From JAVBQG01 sp031549185 (GTDB lineage Bacteria; Synergistota; Synergistia; Synergistales; Synergistaceae), in contig JAVBQG010000001.1 in the NCBI GenBank assembly GCA_031549185.1, forward strand, positions 1-64,000: a stretch of DNA of 64,000 bases, given 5' to 3'. Under the pieces are notes generated by a model. The model had not been told where the DNA came from, did no database searches, and worked only from the letters and a program-made list of their open reading frames with translations. This document shows, one piece after another, positions 24,742 through 32,355 of this stretch. Numbering within the stretch: position 1 is the stretch's first letter; every line of letters begins with the position of its first letter. The position numbers and the translations under genes were made by a program.

Positions 24742-25755
24742 TTATAATAGGAAACCGTTCTTGAGCGGGTCGATCGGATCGACCACCAGCTGGTTGAAGC
24801 CCGTAATCCAGGCGGATCCCGCGATGCGCGGGACGATGCCCTTTTTGTCGCCGATCTCGAGTTCGCCGTCGACGGTTCCCCGGAAGGTCGTGTTCAAGAT
24901 GCTGTCGTTGTCGATGATCTGTCCGACCGACATCTGCCCGCGTCCGTAGAGCAGCGCCATGCGCGCCGAGGTTCCCGTCCCGCAGGGCGAGCGGTCGACC
25001 GCGCCGTCGGCGAAAATGCAGGTTTCCTTCGACTTCCAGCCCGCGTCGGTACGTGTCGAGGCGTCGGTCACGATCACCCCGTAGATGCCCCGAATGCCGG
25101 GGTTGAGCGGATGTACGACGTCGAGCTCTCGGTTGCCCCAGTCCTTGAGCCACATCGAGAGCCGTGCGATCTCCGGCGCGTGCTCGGGAACGACGCGCAG
25201 GCCGAGGTCCTTGGCCTCGACGAAGATGTAGAAGCCCCCGCCGAAGGAAACGGCGACCTCGATCTTGCCGATGCCGGGCACTTCGACTTTGATGTTGTCT
25301 TTGTAAAGAAAAGACGGAACGTTTTGAAAAGATACCTGCGTCACCCTGCCCTCGGCGACGGTGGCCGTTGCCGTCACGCGCCCCGCGGGTGCGTCGATGC
25401 GGACGACATTCTCGCCCTCGTGCGAGGGAATCATGCCGGTCTGTACGAGTACCGTGACGACGCCGATCGTGCCGTGTCCGCACATCGTCGCTTGACCAGT
25501 CGTATGCGTGTAAAGAATTCCCGCATCTCCGTCGTCGGTCACGGCGGGCGTGAGGATCGTGCCGAACATGTCGCGATGCCCGCGCGGCTCGCGCATGAGG
25601 AGGTTGCGGACGTCGCTCATGTTTTCCTCGAACCACTTCATTTTGTCCAGCATCGTGGCTCCCGGGATTTTCGGTAGCCCTGAAAGGATTACGCGCACGG
25701 GTTCCCCGGCCGTGTGGGCGTCGACTACGTTGATGATTCGTTCGAATCGCATCAT
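24742..25755 (-). CDS. Proline-racemase-superfamily enzyme, copy 1
   Basis: I use the ATG at 25755, about 10 bases from AGGGAG. The ~337-residue enzyme has catalytic cysteines in ATMCGHGTIGVV (C92) and DRSPCGTGTSARMA (C258), plus NVVDAHTAGEPVRV at the N-terminus. Both Cys are kept, and MCGHG is the classical racemase/epimerase motif, so proline racemase or 4-hydroxyproline 2-epimerase activity is plausible and trans-3-hydroxyproline dehydratase unlikely. It is the first gene of the operon, downstream of a consensus promoter and the twin operator boxes at 25796-25821. Confidence 0.87.
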   Translation of the reverse strand: MMRFERIINVVDAHTAGEPVRVILSGLPKIPGATMLDKMKWFEENMSDVRNLLMREPRGHRDMFGTILTPAVTDDGDAGILYTHTTGQATMCGHGTIGVVTVLVQTGMIPSHEGENVVRIDAPAGRVTATATVAEGRVTQVSFQNVPSFLYKDNIKVEVPGIGKIEVAVSFGGGFYIFVEAKDLGLRVVPEHAPEIARLSMWLKDWGNRELDVVHPLNPGIRGIYGVIVTDASTRTDAGWKSKETCIFADGAVDRSPCGTGTSARMALLYGRGQMSVGQIIDNDSILNTTFRGTVDGELEIGDKKGIVPRIAGSAWITGFNQLVVDPIDPLKNGFLL

Positions 25756-25795
25756 GGACAGCACGCTCCCTGTAAGGTTGTGTGAGGTTATTAGG

Positions 25796-25821
25796 TTATC
25801 GGAAAACCAGTTATCTGCTAA
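25796..25821. promoter_or_regulatory. Twin operator boxes upstream of the racemase/TRAP operon
   Basis: TTATCTGCTAA (25811-25821) and TTATCGGAAAA (25796-25806) match the 11-mer TTATCTGATAA with one and two mismatches. Their starts are 15 bp apart, exactly as in the pair at 27645-27670. They lie just downstream of the -10 element, where a repressor would block transcription. The likely binder is the GntR/FCD regulator encoded next door. Confidence 0.6.
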
Positions 25822-25824
25822 GTC

Positions 25825-25852
25825 ATTGTATGCTTTATTACCCTTTTGTCAA
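25825..25852 (-). promoter_or_regulatory. Promoter of the racemase/TRAP/dehydratase operon
   Basis: On the minus strand a consensus TTGACA (25847-25852) and TACAAT (25825-25830) are separated by 16 bp, about 70 bases upstream of the racemase start. It is one of the best sigma-70-type promoters in the window. Confidence 0.7.
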
Positions 25853-25897
25853 GATCGACTGCATTGGCAAAGAGTTATGTTTTTGCTGTCGTAACGA

Positions 25898-26581
25898 TCA
25901 ATACACCTTGTTTAAAATCGTCTTGAACGTCGACATCGATCCTTTGATCGCGTTTTCCAGGTTGGCGGTGTTGCCTGTGCAGAAAATATCGAGGATCTCC
26001 TCGTGGCAGCGCATCACTTTTTCGTCGTGGATGGCGTCGCTCCCCTGGAAGTAGGGGTCGCACAGTTCCATGATCAGCATGCCGACCTTGACGATGAAGG
26101 GGTTGCGCGTCGCCTCCAGGATCACTTTGTGAAAAGCGATGTCCGCCTCGGCGACCGGCAGGTTCATTTCGAAGAGGCTTTTGTATTCGGCGAAACGCTG
26201 TCTGGCAAGGCGTTTGTCCCCCTCCGTCGCCTTCTCCGCCGCGAGATAGTGGTAGGCCACGTCGAACATGAGGCGAAACTCGTACAGCTCGTGAGCCGTG
26301 CTCTGCTGCAGCATCAGATCGTAGAGGAGAGGTCTGAGGATCTGTGGACCGACGGCCTCGCGCAGAAAGGTTCCTTTCCCCTGCGCGGATTCGGCGATGC
26401 CCAGCACCTGGAGCATCTTGATCGCCTCGCGGATGCTCGACTTGCCGACGCCGAACGTCTCCGCCATCTCCTTCTCGGAGGGCAGAAGTTCGCCGGGCAG
26501 GTATTCCCGGTTGAGTATGGATTTCTGGATTCTTTCGAGCACGCGCTCGGAGAGATTCTCTCCCTTGCCAAGTTTCTCCAT
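25898..26581 (-). CDS. GntR-family regulator of the FadR/FCD type
   Basis: The ATG at 26581 follows GGGGGAG. The 227-residue protein has an N-terminal winged helix (SERVLERIQKSILNREYLPG, LPSEKEMAETFGVGKSSIRE, then AIKMLQVLGIAE) and a C-terminal all-helical FCD ligand-binding domain with the metal-binding pattern (FRLMFDVAYHYLA, DIAFHKVILEATRN, HDEKVMRCHEEILD). FCD regulators usually respond to carboxylic or amino acids and repress the adjacent catabolic genes. It lies between the cyclodeaminase-like gene and the racemase operon, flanked by the twin-box operators. Confidence 0.9.
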   Translation of the reverse strand: MEKLGKGENLSERVLERIQKSILNREYLPGELLPSEKEMAETFGVGKSSIREAIKMLQVLGIAESAQGKGTFLREAVGPQILRPLLYDLMLQQSTAHELYEFRLMFDVAYHYLAAEKATEGDKRLARQRFAEYKSLFEMNLPVAEADIAFHKVILEATRNPFIVKVGMLIMELCDPYFQGSDAIHDEKVMRCHEEILDIFCTGNTANLENAIKGSMSTFKTILNKVY

Positions 26582-26638
26582 GTGACTTCTCCCCCTGTGA
26601 GCGTTTATGACGGGATTATACTATGAGCATAAATTTTT

Positions 26639-27619
26639 TCAGAGCGTGGTTCCGGCGCCGCGTTCCATCGCTCGTCGGTATATGTTGTGAGCGATGACGA
26701 TGTCGAGCGTGGCAAAGCCGACGGTCTTCATGATGGTGATCTGTTCTTTCGAGGTGCGGCCTTCCGCTCGCCCGACGATGAGTTCACCCAGCTCTCCCGC
26801 GATGCCCTCTTTTTTCAGCTTTCCCTCACGCATGGGGATGATCAGGTCGCCCGCCTCCGACATGCTCGCCTCCGTGTTGTCGATGAAAATCCTGTCGGCC
26901 CGGGTCACGATCGTCTCGTCGAGTTCGCGCTTGTGAGGCATGAAGGTGCCGACGCCGTTAATATGCGCGCCCTGTTTGACCCTGGTGCCGTCGAACACGG
27001 GGTTCGTCGTCGTGGTGACGCAGGTGATCACGTCCGCGCCGTCGACGGCCGCGTCGGAGGACGGAACGGCGATCAGTTTCGCGCCGAACGGTTCCGCGAC
27101 TGGCGCGGCTCTCTCGATGAAAGCGGTGACGCGTTCCGGCGAGAGGTCGCAGATACGGACCTCGCGAAACTTCCGGACCGTCAGCATCGCCTCCAGCTGC
27201 GAGAGGGCCTGTCCGCCGGTGCCGAAGAGCGCGCCCGCGGACGCGTCCCCGTTTGCCAACAGCTCCGTCGCCAGCCCGGAGACGGCGCCCGTCCTCATCC
27301 GCGTCAGCTCGGTCCCGTCGATCAGGGCGTCGACCATGCCAGTCTCGGGGTCGAGCAGGATCACCGTGCCGCAGACGACAGGCAGGCCTTTCTCGGCGTT
27401 CTTCGCGTAGGTCGAGACGATCTTGAGACCCGCCCGCGGAAACGACGAGACGAGCGCGGGCATGAACGACGACACGCCCCCCTCGCAGACGTCGAAGTTG
27501 GTGCGCACGGGCAGCTCGGCCTTGCCCTCCGCCTGGACGACGAACGCTTCCCGGTCGGACTCGATGGCGTCTCGCATGGTAAATACATTCCTGATATCCT
27601 CAGCGCTCAAAATCAACAT
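26639..27619 (-). CDS. Ornithine cyclodeaminase/mu-crystallin family protein
   Basis: The ATG at 27619 has GGGAG 10 bases upstream; a TTG at 27628 is too close to that site. The 326-residue protein begins MLILSAEDIRNVFTMRDAIE and has TRMRTGAVSGLATELLANGD, GALFGTGGQALSQLEAML (NAD-binding turn) and VITCVTTTTNPVFDG. The family contains ornithine cyclodeaminase, alanine dehydrogenase and delta-1-pyrroline-2-carboxylate/ketimine reductases. Alongside proline-racemase-type enzymes, a pyrroline-2-carboxylate or ketimine reductase role is attractive but unproven. Confidence 0.85.
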   Translation of the reverse strand: MLILSAEDIRNVFTMRDAIESDREAFVVQAEGKAELPVRTNFDVCEGGVSSFMPALVSSFPRAGLKIVSTYAKNAEKGLPVVCGTVILLDPETGMVDALIDGTELTRMRTGAVSGLATELLANGDASAGALFGTGGQALSQLEAMLTVRKFREVRICDLSPERVTAFIERAAPVAEPFGAKLIAVPSSDAAVDGADVITCVTTTTNPVFDGTRVKQGAHINGVGTFMPHKRELDETIVTRADRIFIDNTEASMSEAGDLIIPMREGKLKKEGIAGELGELIVGRAEGRTSKEQITIMKTVGFATLDIVIAHNIYRRAMERGAGTTL

Positions 27620-27644
27620 GTCGATCAATCTCCCATTGCAAAAC

Positions 27645-27670
27645 TTATAAGATAACAGCTTATCTGATAA
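27645..27670. promoter_or_regulatory. Twin operator boxes upstream of the cyclodeaminase-like gene
   Basis: TTATAAGATAA (27645-27655) and TTATCTGATAA (27660-27670) start 15 bp apart and sit inside a larger 32-bp inverted repeat (27642-27673; arms AACTTATAAGATAA and TTATCTGATAAGTT with one mismatch). They overlap the presumed -10 region on the minus strand (-35 TTGGAT at 27681-27686). This is the same arrangement as at 25796-25821. Confidence 0.65.
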
Positions 27671-27707
27671 GTTTGATTTTATCCAAGTTGCGCTGGGCTG
27701 TCAATAT

Positions 27708-27745
27708 GAAAAAGGGAAGTGCCCGTGAAGCGGGCACTCCCCTTT
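27708..27745 (-). terminator. Rho-independent terminator of the citrate lyase operon
   Basis: On the minus strand a long stem built from AAAGGGGAGTGCCCG and CGGGCACTTCCCTTT closes on a 5-base loop and runs into a T-rich tract. It lies about 30 bases after the citF stop and separates citDEF from the cyclodeaminase gene. Confidence 0.85.
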
Positions 27746-27774
27746 GCGTGGCTTTCGACGTATCTATTTGTTCT

Positions 27775-29328
27775 CTACCCCAGCTGCCGCACCACGTCGA
27801 TGACCGTGCCGTCGCGCCATTCGATGACGCCGACGATGCGGTCCTTCTGGGCCACCGGCTCCATGGGGCCGCTCATCGCGTGGGCCTTGGCCACCAGCTC
27901 GTCGATCGGCACCAGCGGCACGTCGCCGGCTTCCTTGCAGGCGTCGATCAGGTCGACCCGGCGCGGGTTGATCGTGACGCCGAATTCCGTCACTAGCGCG
28001 TCGACCACTTCGCCTGGCGTCGTGATCGCGTGCACGCGGTCGACCACGCAGGGGATGCGGCCGCGCAGCAGGGGTTGGGCGATGATCGTCAGCTTGGCGC
28101 CCGCCGCTGTGTCCTGGTGCCCGCCGATGCCGTGCAGCAGCGCGCCGTCGGCCTCGGTGTTGACGTTGGCGTTGAAGTCGGCGTCGAGCTCCGTCGCGCC
28201 GAGGATGACGACGTCGAGCATGTTCACCGCCGCGCCGCAGTTCCAGGGGTTGGCGTACCAGTCGGCCGAGATCTCGATGTGGCGCGGGTCCTTCGCGATC
28301 GACTTGACCGCGTCGAGGTCGAACGACTGTACGTCCATCAGCTTCTCGACCAGGCCCTCGTTGAGAAGGTCGACGAAGTAGCCCGTGATGCCGCCGAGGC
28401 CGAAGCTGGCAGTGACCCCGCGGCGCTTCATCGCCTCCTTCATGAAAGCGGTGACGGCGAGCGGGATGCCGCCGGCGCCGGTCTGGAAGCTGATGCCGTC
28501 CATGAAGTACGGCGAGGCTTCGATCAGCTTCGACGCGTATTTGGCGATCAGAAGGCGCAGCGGGTCGCGCGTGACGCGCGTGGTACCCGAGACGATGCCG
28601 GCCGGGTCGCCGATGCTCTCCACCTCTACGACGAAGTCGACATGGATGCCGGGGATCGAGATCGGCGCGATCGGATAGGGCTGGAGGTTGTCCGTGATCG
28701 CCACCACGCAGTCGGCGTACTGCGCGTCGGTGAAGGCGTAGCCGATCGAGCCACAGTCGGATCTGCTGCCCGCCCGGCCGGAGATGTTGCCTCCCTTGTC
28801 GGCCGTGGGCGCGGCGATGAACGCCACGTCGATGTGCACGTCGCCGGAGACGACGGCGCGCGGTCTGCCGCCGTGGCTGCGCAGTACGACCGGGACTTCC
28901 ATGCCGCCCTCGGAGACGAGCTGGCCGATGGGGCCGTTGACCGAGCCCATGATGCGGCGGATGACCCCGCTCTTGATGTGCGGGATGATCGCCTTGTGCA
29001 CGCCGAAGAGCGCCGTCGGGAAGAGCGTAAGGTCGCGGATGCCCATCTCGGCGCAGGCGTCGATCACCTGGTTCACGACGTAGTCGCCGTTGCGCAGGTG
29101 GTGGTGGAACGACACGGTCATGCCGCTCTTGAGGCCGGAGGCCGCGATGGCGTCCTTGATGCTCGCCAGCACCTTGCAGCCCTCGCCGGGGATCGCGGCG
29201 CGGATGTCGCCGCCGTCGCGGCAGCCCTCCGGCTTGCGCGCGAAGGCGCCCGCGAATTTTTTATCCGTTGTACTTCCGTAACCTTCGATAAAGTCGGGAA
29301 TGTCTCGTTTTACAGCGTTCAGGGCCAT
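27775..29328 (-). CDS. citF: Citrate lyase alpha subunit (citrate:acyl-carrier-protein transferase)
   Basis: The 517-residue protein has the full CitF length. It opens NAVKRDIPDFIEGYGSTTDK and contains GMTVSFHHHLRNGDYVVNQV and SFQTGAGGIPLAVTAFMKEA, characteristic of this CoA-transferase-family subunit. CitF exchanges acetyl for citryl on the ACP subunit. The gene starts one base from the citE stop. Citrate lyase splits citrate to acetate and oxaloacetate in anaerobic citrate fermentation. Confidence 0.95.
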   Translation of the reverse strand: MALNAVKRDIPDFIEGYGSTTDKKFAGAFARKPEGCRDGGDIRAAIPGEGCKVLASIKDAIAASGLKSGMTVSFHHHLRNGDYVVNQVIDACAEMGIRDLTLFPTALFGVHKAIIPHIKSGVIRRIMGSVNGPIGQLVSEGGMEVPVVLRSHGGRPRAVVSGDVHIDVAFIAAPTADKGGNISGRAGSRSDCGSIGYAFTDAQYADCVVAITDNLQPYPIAPISIPGIHVDFVVEVESIGDPAGIVSGTTRVTRDPLRLLIAKYASKLIEASPYFMDGISFQTGAGGIPLAVTAFMKEAMKRRGVTASFGLGGITGYFVDLLNEGLVEKLMDVQSFDLDAVKSIAKDPRHIEISADWYANPWNCGAAVNMLDVVILGATELDADFNANVNTEADGALLHGIGGHQDTAAGAKLTIIAQPLLRGRIPCVVDRVHAITTPGEVVDALVTEFGVTINPRRVDLIDACKEAGDVPLVPIDELVAKAHAMSGPMEPVAQKDRIVGVIEWRDGTVIDVVRQLG

Positions 29329-30198
29329 CTATTTCGCCTCCCCCAAAAGACCGGCGCGAAGCAGCGTGTACTCCGCGCGGCGCACCACCGGCGCGTCGAC
29401 CATGCGTCCGTCGACCGACACGGCTCCCAGTCCGCGAGCGGCCGCGTCCTTTGCCGCGGCTACGATTTTCTTCGCGCTCTCGATCTCCTTCTCCGTCGGT
29501 TGATAGACGTCGTGGATGATCGCGATCTGGTTGGGGTGGATGACGCTCTTGCCGTCGTAGCCGAGCTGCTTGACGAACTCGACCTCGCGGCGGAGCCCCT
29601 CGTCGTCCGTGATGCGCGGGAAGACTGTGTCGAGCGCGTCGACGCCCGCCGCACGCGCGGCCACGATCATCATGCGCCGCGTCCACTCGAGCTCCGTACC
29701 CTCGGCGCTGCGGCTCGTGCGCAGGTCGGCGGTGAGATCCTCGCCGCCGGGGATGATCGCCGCCACGCGGGGCGAGGCCTTGGCGATGTCGTAGGCGTTC
29801 CAGACGCCGAAGGCCGTCTCCAGCAGGCAGAATATTTTGGTCCTGCCGAGCGGAATGCCGGCTTTCTGCTCGACGGCACAGAGCTCCTCGTCGAGATCCT
29901 TCACCGTCTGCGCGCTCTCCACCTTCGGCGCGCGTACGCCGCCGACGCCGGCGGGCACGATCGCCGCCAGGTCGTCGCGCCAGAACTCGGTGTCCAGCCC
30001 GTTGATGCGCACCGTCACCTCGCAACTGCCAAACTCGCCTCGCTTCAAGACCTCGCGGACGAGGACGCGGGCCGTGTCCTTCTCCGTCGCCGAAACGGCG
30101 TCCTCGAGGTCGAGGATCAGCCCGTCGGATCCGAAGAGATGCCCGCGCGTGAGCATGTTCGGGTTGTTGCCCGGCAGGTAGAGCATCGTGCGCCTCAT
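29329..30198 (-). CDS. citE: Citrate lyase beta subunit (citryl-ACP lyase)
   Basis: The 289-residue protein belongs to the HpcH/HpaI aldolase family. It opens MRRTMLYLPGNNPNMLTRGH and has SDGLILDLEDAVSATEKD with the metal/substrate acidic residues, and GKSVIHPNQIAIIHDVY near the C-terminus. CitE cleaves citryl-ACP to oxaloacetate and acetyl-ACP. Its start overlaps the citD stop by 4 bp (ATGA), so translation is coupled. Confidence 0.94.
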   Translation of the reverse strand: MRRTMLYLPGNNPNMLTRGHLFGSDGLILDLEDAVSATEKDTARVLVREVLKRGEFGSCEVTVRINGLDTEFWRDDLAAIVPAGVGGVRAPKVESAQTVKDLDEELCAVEQKAGIPLGRTKIFCLLETAFGVWNAYDIAKASPRVAAIIPGGEDLTADLRTSRSAEGTELEWTRRMMIVAARAAGVDALDTVFPRITDDEGLRREVEFVKQLGYDGKSVIHPNQIAIIHDVYQPTEKEIESAKKIVAAAKDAAARGLGAVSVDGRMVDAPVVRRAEYTLLRAGLLGEAK

Positions 30199-30479
30199 CT
30201 CGCCTCACCTCCCGCAAAGCGGCGGTATGCCGCCTCGACCCGCGCGCCCAGCACCAGGTCCATCGCGCCGTTGTCCTGCACGCCGACGCGCACCGGTGTG
30301 GCGTTCATCGAATCGAGCACCTCGTTGATGCGCCGTTCCATCGCGCTTTTGAATCGCGCCGCGCTGCCGCCTGTGATCTCGATCACCCGCGGCCCGTCGG
30401 TGGCGGCGATCGTCACCAGGCAGTCCATCGACTCGACCGTCCCGGCAGACGCCGTCCTTGTCTCCGTCTCGTTGCTCAT
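30195..30479 (-). CDS. citD: Citrate lyase gamma subunit (acyl carrier protein)
   Basis: This 94-residue protein has the CitD attachment motif AGTVESMDCLV; by alignment with Klebsiella CitD the prosthetic group would attach to Ser17. The rest is the short alpha/beta carrier fold. Its ATG follows GAGGAGG. The genes needed to make and attach the phosphoribosyl-dephospho-CoA group (citC, citX, citG) are not in this window. Confidence 0.92.
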   Translation of the reverse strand: MSNETETRTASAGTVESMDCLVTIAATDGPRVIEITGGSAARFKSAMERRINEVLDSMNATPVRVGVQDNGAMDLVLGARVEAAYRRFAGGEAR

Positions 30480-30575
30480 GCTGCGTCCTCCTCGTTAAAA
30501 AAATTCATTTTGGCTCGACACTCCATGACATTTTTATTTTTTCCCGCACAAACGTAAATAGCATACCGCAGGGTC

Positions 30576-30603
30576 ATTATAACGACAGGGGGGGAGAATG
30601 CAA
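30576..30603 (-). promoter_or_regulatory. Promoter of citDEF
   Basis: On the minus strand TTGCAT (30598-30603) and TATAAT (30576-30581) have a 16-bp spacer and lie about 100 bases upstream of citD. The intervening leader is A/T-rich and could hold regulatory sites, but none was recognised. Confidence 0.6.
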
Positions 30604-30680
30604 GGGTACGCAGTGGGGAGAGGAATGGCTCGCGCGCCAGTGCCGCGTGCCGGTGAACAAGCTCATGTGAAAATTCGAAC

Positions 30681-31070
30681 CTAAACTGGCGACTTGCCGT
30701 GTTCCCTCAAAAACGCGTCGATCTCCGGTTTCTCCAGCTCGCCCCTGGCGACGGAGCGGACCATGTTTTCAAAATCGTCCGGTTCGGCAGTTAATTCGAT
30801 GTCGTTCATCTCCAGAAAGTAGATGCAAGTCACGGCGCCAGTGCGTTTGTTTCCATCCACGAAGGGATGATTTTGAACGATGTGAAAGAGATAAGCCGCC
30901 GCCATGAGAAAAATATCCTCGTGCAGATACTCCTCTCCAAATCCCGCCGATGGCATCGCGATGGCGGATTGCGGCAGGTTGAGATCGCGAATTCCGGGGT
31001 TCCCACCGTAAAGCGCGACCTGCTCCAGGTGAAAGTCCAGAACCTCTTCGAGTGAGAAAAAATCCGGCAT
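30681..31070 (-). CDS. doc: Doc-type (Fic-fold) toxin
   Basis: Translated from the ATG at 31070, two bases past the antitoxin stop, the protein has 129 residues. The Doc/Fic loop HPFVDGNKRTGAV is at about residues 68-80, preceded by EEYLHEDIFLMAAAYLFHIV. Doc phosphorylates EF-Tu and stops translation. All loop residues (H, D, G, N, K/R) are kept. The partner upstream is AbrB/MazE-like instead of the usual Phd. Confidence 0.87.
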   Translation of the reverse strand: MPDFFSLEEVLDFHLEQVALYGGNPGIRDLNLPQSAIAMPSAGFGEEYLHEDIFLMAAAYLFHIVQNHPFVDGNKRTGAVTCIYFLEMNDIELTAEPDDFENMVRSVARGELEKPEIDAFLREHGKSPV

Positions 31071-31071
31071 G

Positions 31072-31299
31072 TCAGTTCGCAAGGTTCTTTAGAGCGCCCG
31101 CATATTTTTTGTTGACGCGCTCTCTGATTCGCATCAATTTTTCCTCTCGCTGCATGTCTCGAACGGGCGACAGGACGAGGACCTTGCCGTCCGTCGAGAT
31201 CGAAATGGGCGTGTCGGCGTCCATCTCCAGCAATTCGAGAATCGGCTTGTCGATGATGAGCGCAAGGCTGTTGCCGTGTTTCGTCAGCGTTTTGATCAA
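31072..31299 (-). CDS. AbrB/MazE-like antitoxin paired with Doc
   Basis: A TTG start at 31299, 6 bases after AAAGGAGGG, gives MIKTLTKHGNSLALIIDKPI, the swapped-hairpin AbrB/SpoVT fold, with DTPISISTDGKVLVLSPVRD completing it and a helical C-terminus (RIRERVNKKYAGALKNLAN) to bind the toxin. The 75-residue size is typical. The toxin gene begins just past its stop. The palindrome GATACATTGTATC (31324-31336) just upstream is a candidate operator. Confidence 0.8.
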   Translation of the reverse strand: MIKTLTKHGNSLALIIDKPILELLEMDADTPISISTDGKVLVLSPVRDMQREEKLMRIRERVNKKYAGALKNLAN

Positions 31300-31323
31300 G
31301 GCAATCCCTCCTTTTACAAAGTA

Positions 31324-31336
31324 GATACATTGTATC
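31324..31336. promoter_or_regulatory. Palindromic operator candidate of the AbrB-like/doc pair
   Basis: GATACATTGTATC is a perfect 13-bp palindrome 25 bases upstream of the antitoxin start and overlaps a -10-like TACAAT on the minus strand. It also lies upstream of the agmatinase remnant on the other strand. Confidence 0.5.
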
Positions 31337-31410
31337 ATTTTCTGTTCGATATAGATCGGCTCTTCCCCTGTATAATAACCCCAAACCATCCCACCACACG
31401 GAGGTGCACC

Positions 31411-31886
31411 ATGAAGCACATGAGGAGCACGCGCGCGACCGAACGTCGGGCGCTCGAGCTGAACCACGTGGCGGGCCTGGAGAACGTCTTCTTCGTCGGC
31501 ATCCGCAGCGCCGAGAGCTGCGAGGTCGAGTTCCTGCGCGACAAATCGCCCCACGTGATCGGTGCCCGCGAGTTGAGAAGGATTGGAACGGAGCGGGCGC
31601 TCGACCGGATCTTCGAGAATATGGCCCGCTTCGAGGCGCTCTACATTACGATCGATATCGACTCGCTCGACCCAGCTACGCGCCCGGCACCGGCACGCCG
31701 CAGTTCGGCGGCCTCGACTCGCGCGAACTGCTCGACCTCCTGCGCGGCCTGATGGAGCTCCCGGTGATCGGTTTCGATGTCGTCGAGGTCGCCCCGCCGC
31801 CCGACCCCTCCGACATCACGCTCTTCGCCGCCCGCAAGATCGTCACCGAGTGCTGGGGACACCGGTGGAGGAAGAACAAGAAATAA
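31411..31886 (+). pseudogene. Agmatinase/arginase-family gene, internally deleted and frameshifted
   Basis: A good ribosome site (GGAGGT) and ATG at 31411 lead directly into mid-protein sequence (HVAGLENVFFVGIRSAE, then ALYITIDIDSLDP). After DSLDP one base is missing near 31672. The next frame continues with SYAPGTGTPQFGGLDSREL and the usual C-terminus (GFDVVEVAPPPDPSDITLFA). DIDSLDPSYAPGTGTP is the ureohydrolase Mn-binding signature. Full enzymes have ~300 residues; the first Mn-binding half is absent. The retained start with a missing interior suggests an internal deletion followed by the frameshift. Confidence 0.8.
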
Positions 31887-31918
31887 GCCGCCGTCTCGGT
31901 TTTAAAGAAACACTTCCG

Positions 31919-31955
31919 GACGATGCCTCCTCACGTTGGGCATCGTCTTTTTTAT
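31919..31955 (+). terminator. Rho-independent terminator after the agmatinase remnant
   Basis: ACGATGCC and GGCATCGT form a stem around a short loop and are followed by a run of T. It lies about 35 bases after the remnant's stop. Confidence 0.75.
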
Positions 31956-32087
31956 TGGATGGGTTTTTTTGTGGAAAAAGAGCGGTCGATTCGATATAAA
32001 GGTTAATATTAATCAATAGGTGTTCACGCAAAATTCGATCCTGGTTTGAATTCTTGCCGTCGGTCTGGAAAAGTTTCCCCTGAAACC

Positions 32088-32300
32088 GAACTCCCTCCGC
32101 CGGCGCTTCGCGCCACCACCTCCCTCTGAGAGGGAGGCAAAAGACGCCTGTCCGTCGCCGAGTTGTGAATCAGGGGTATTGATCCTTTGAATGCTCATCA
32201 CGGATCGATACCCCTGAAACAAAACCACGCGCTGACATACGCGTCCCCTGCCTCCCTCCCCGAGGGAGGTGGCGGCGCGAAGCGCCGACGGAGGGAGTTC
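32088..32300. repeat. MITE-like element, copy 1 (213 bp)
   Basis: The element begins GAACTCCCTCCGCCGGCGCT and ends AGCGCCGACGGAGGGAGTTC, its inverse apart from a few bases. Inside each end is a second hairpin (CCTCCCTCTGAGAGGGAGG and CCTCCCTCCCCGAGGGAGG) and near the left end GGCAAAAGACGC. There is no coding capacity. A second copy with the same layout is at 55787-55996. Confidence 0.8.
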
Positions 32301-32327
32301 TTTTGACCTTTGGCCCTCCGTCTTTGA

Positions 32328-32355
32328 GGTGCGCTTCGACTCCGCTCAGCGCACC
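32328..32355. repeat. Short palindrome (GGTGCGC...GCGCACC)
   Basis: GGTGCGCTTCGACTCCGCTC continues into AGCGCACC to give a 28-bp imperfect palindrome followed by an A-rich stretch. It is not part of the MITE and looks like an independent intergenic repeat. Confidence 0.45.

Noticed and set aside
28030..30498. An 822-codon plus-strand frame across citF-citE-citD
   Set aside because: Antisense to three clearly recognised citrate lyase genes, with no ribosome site and skewed composition.
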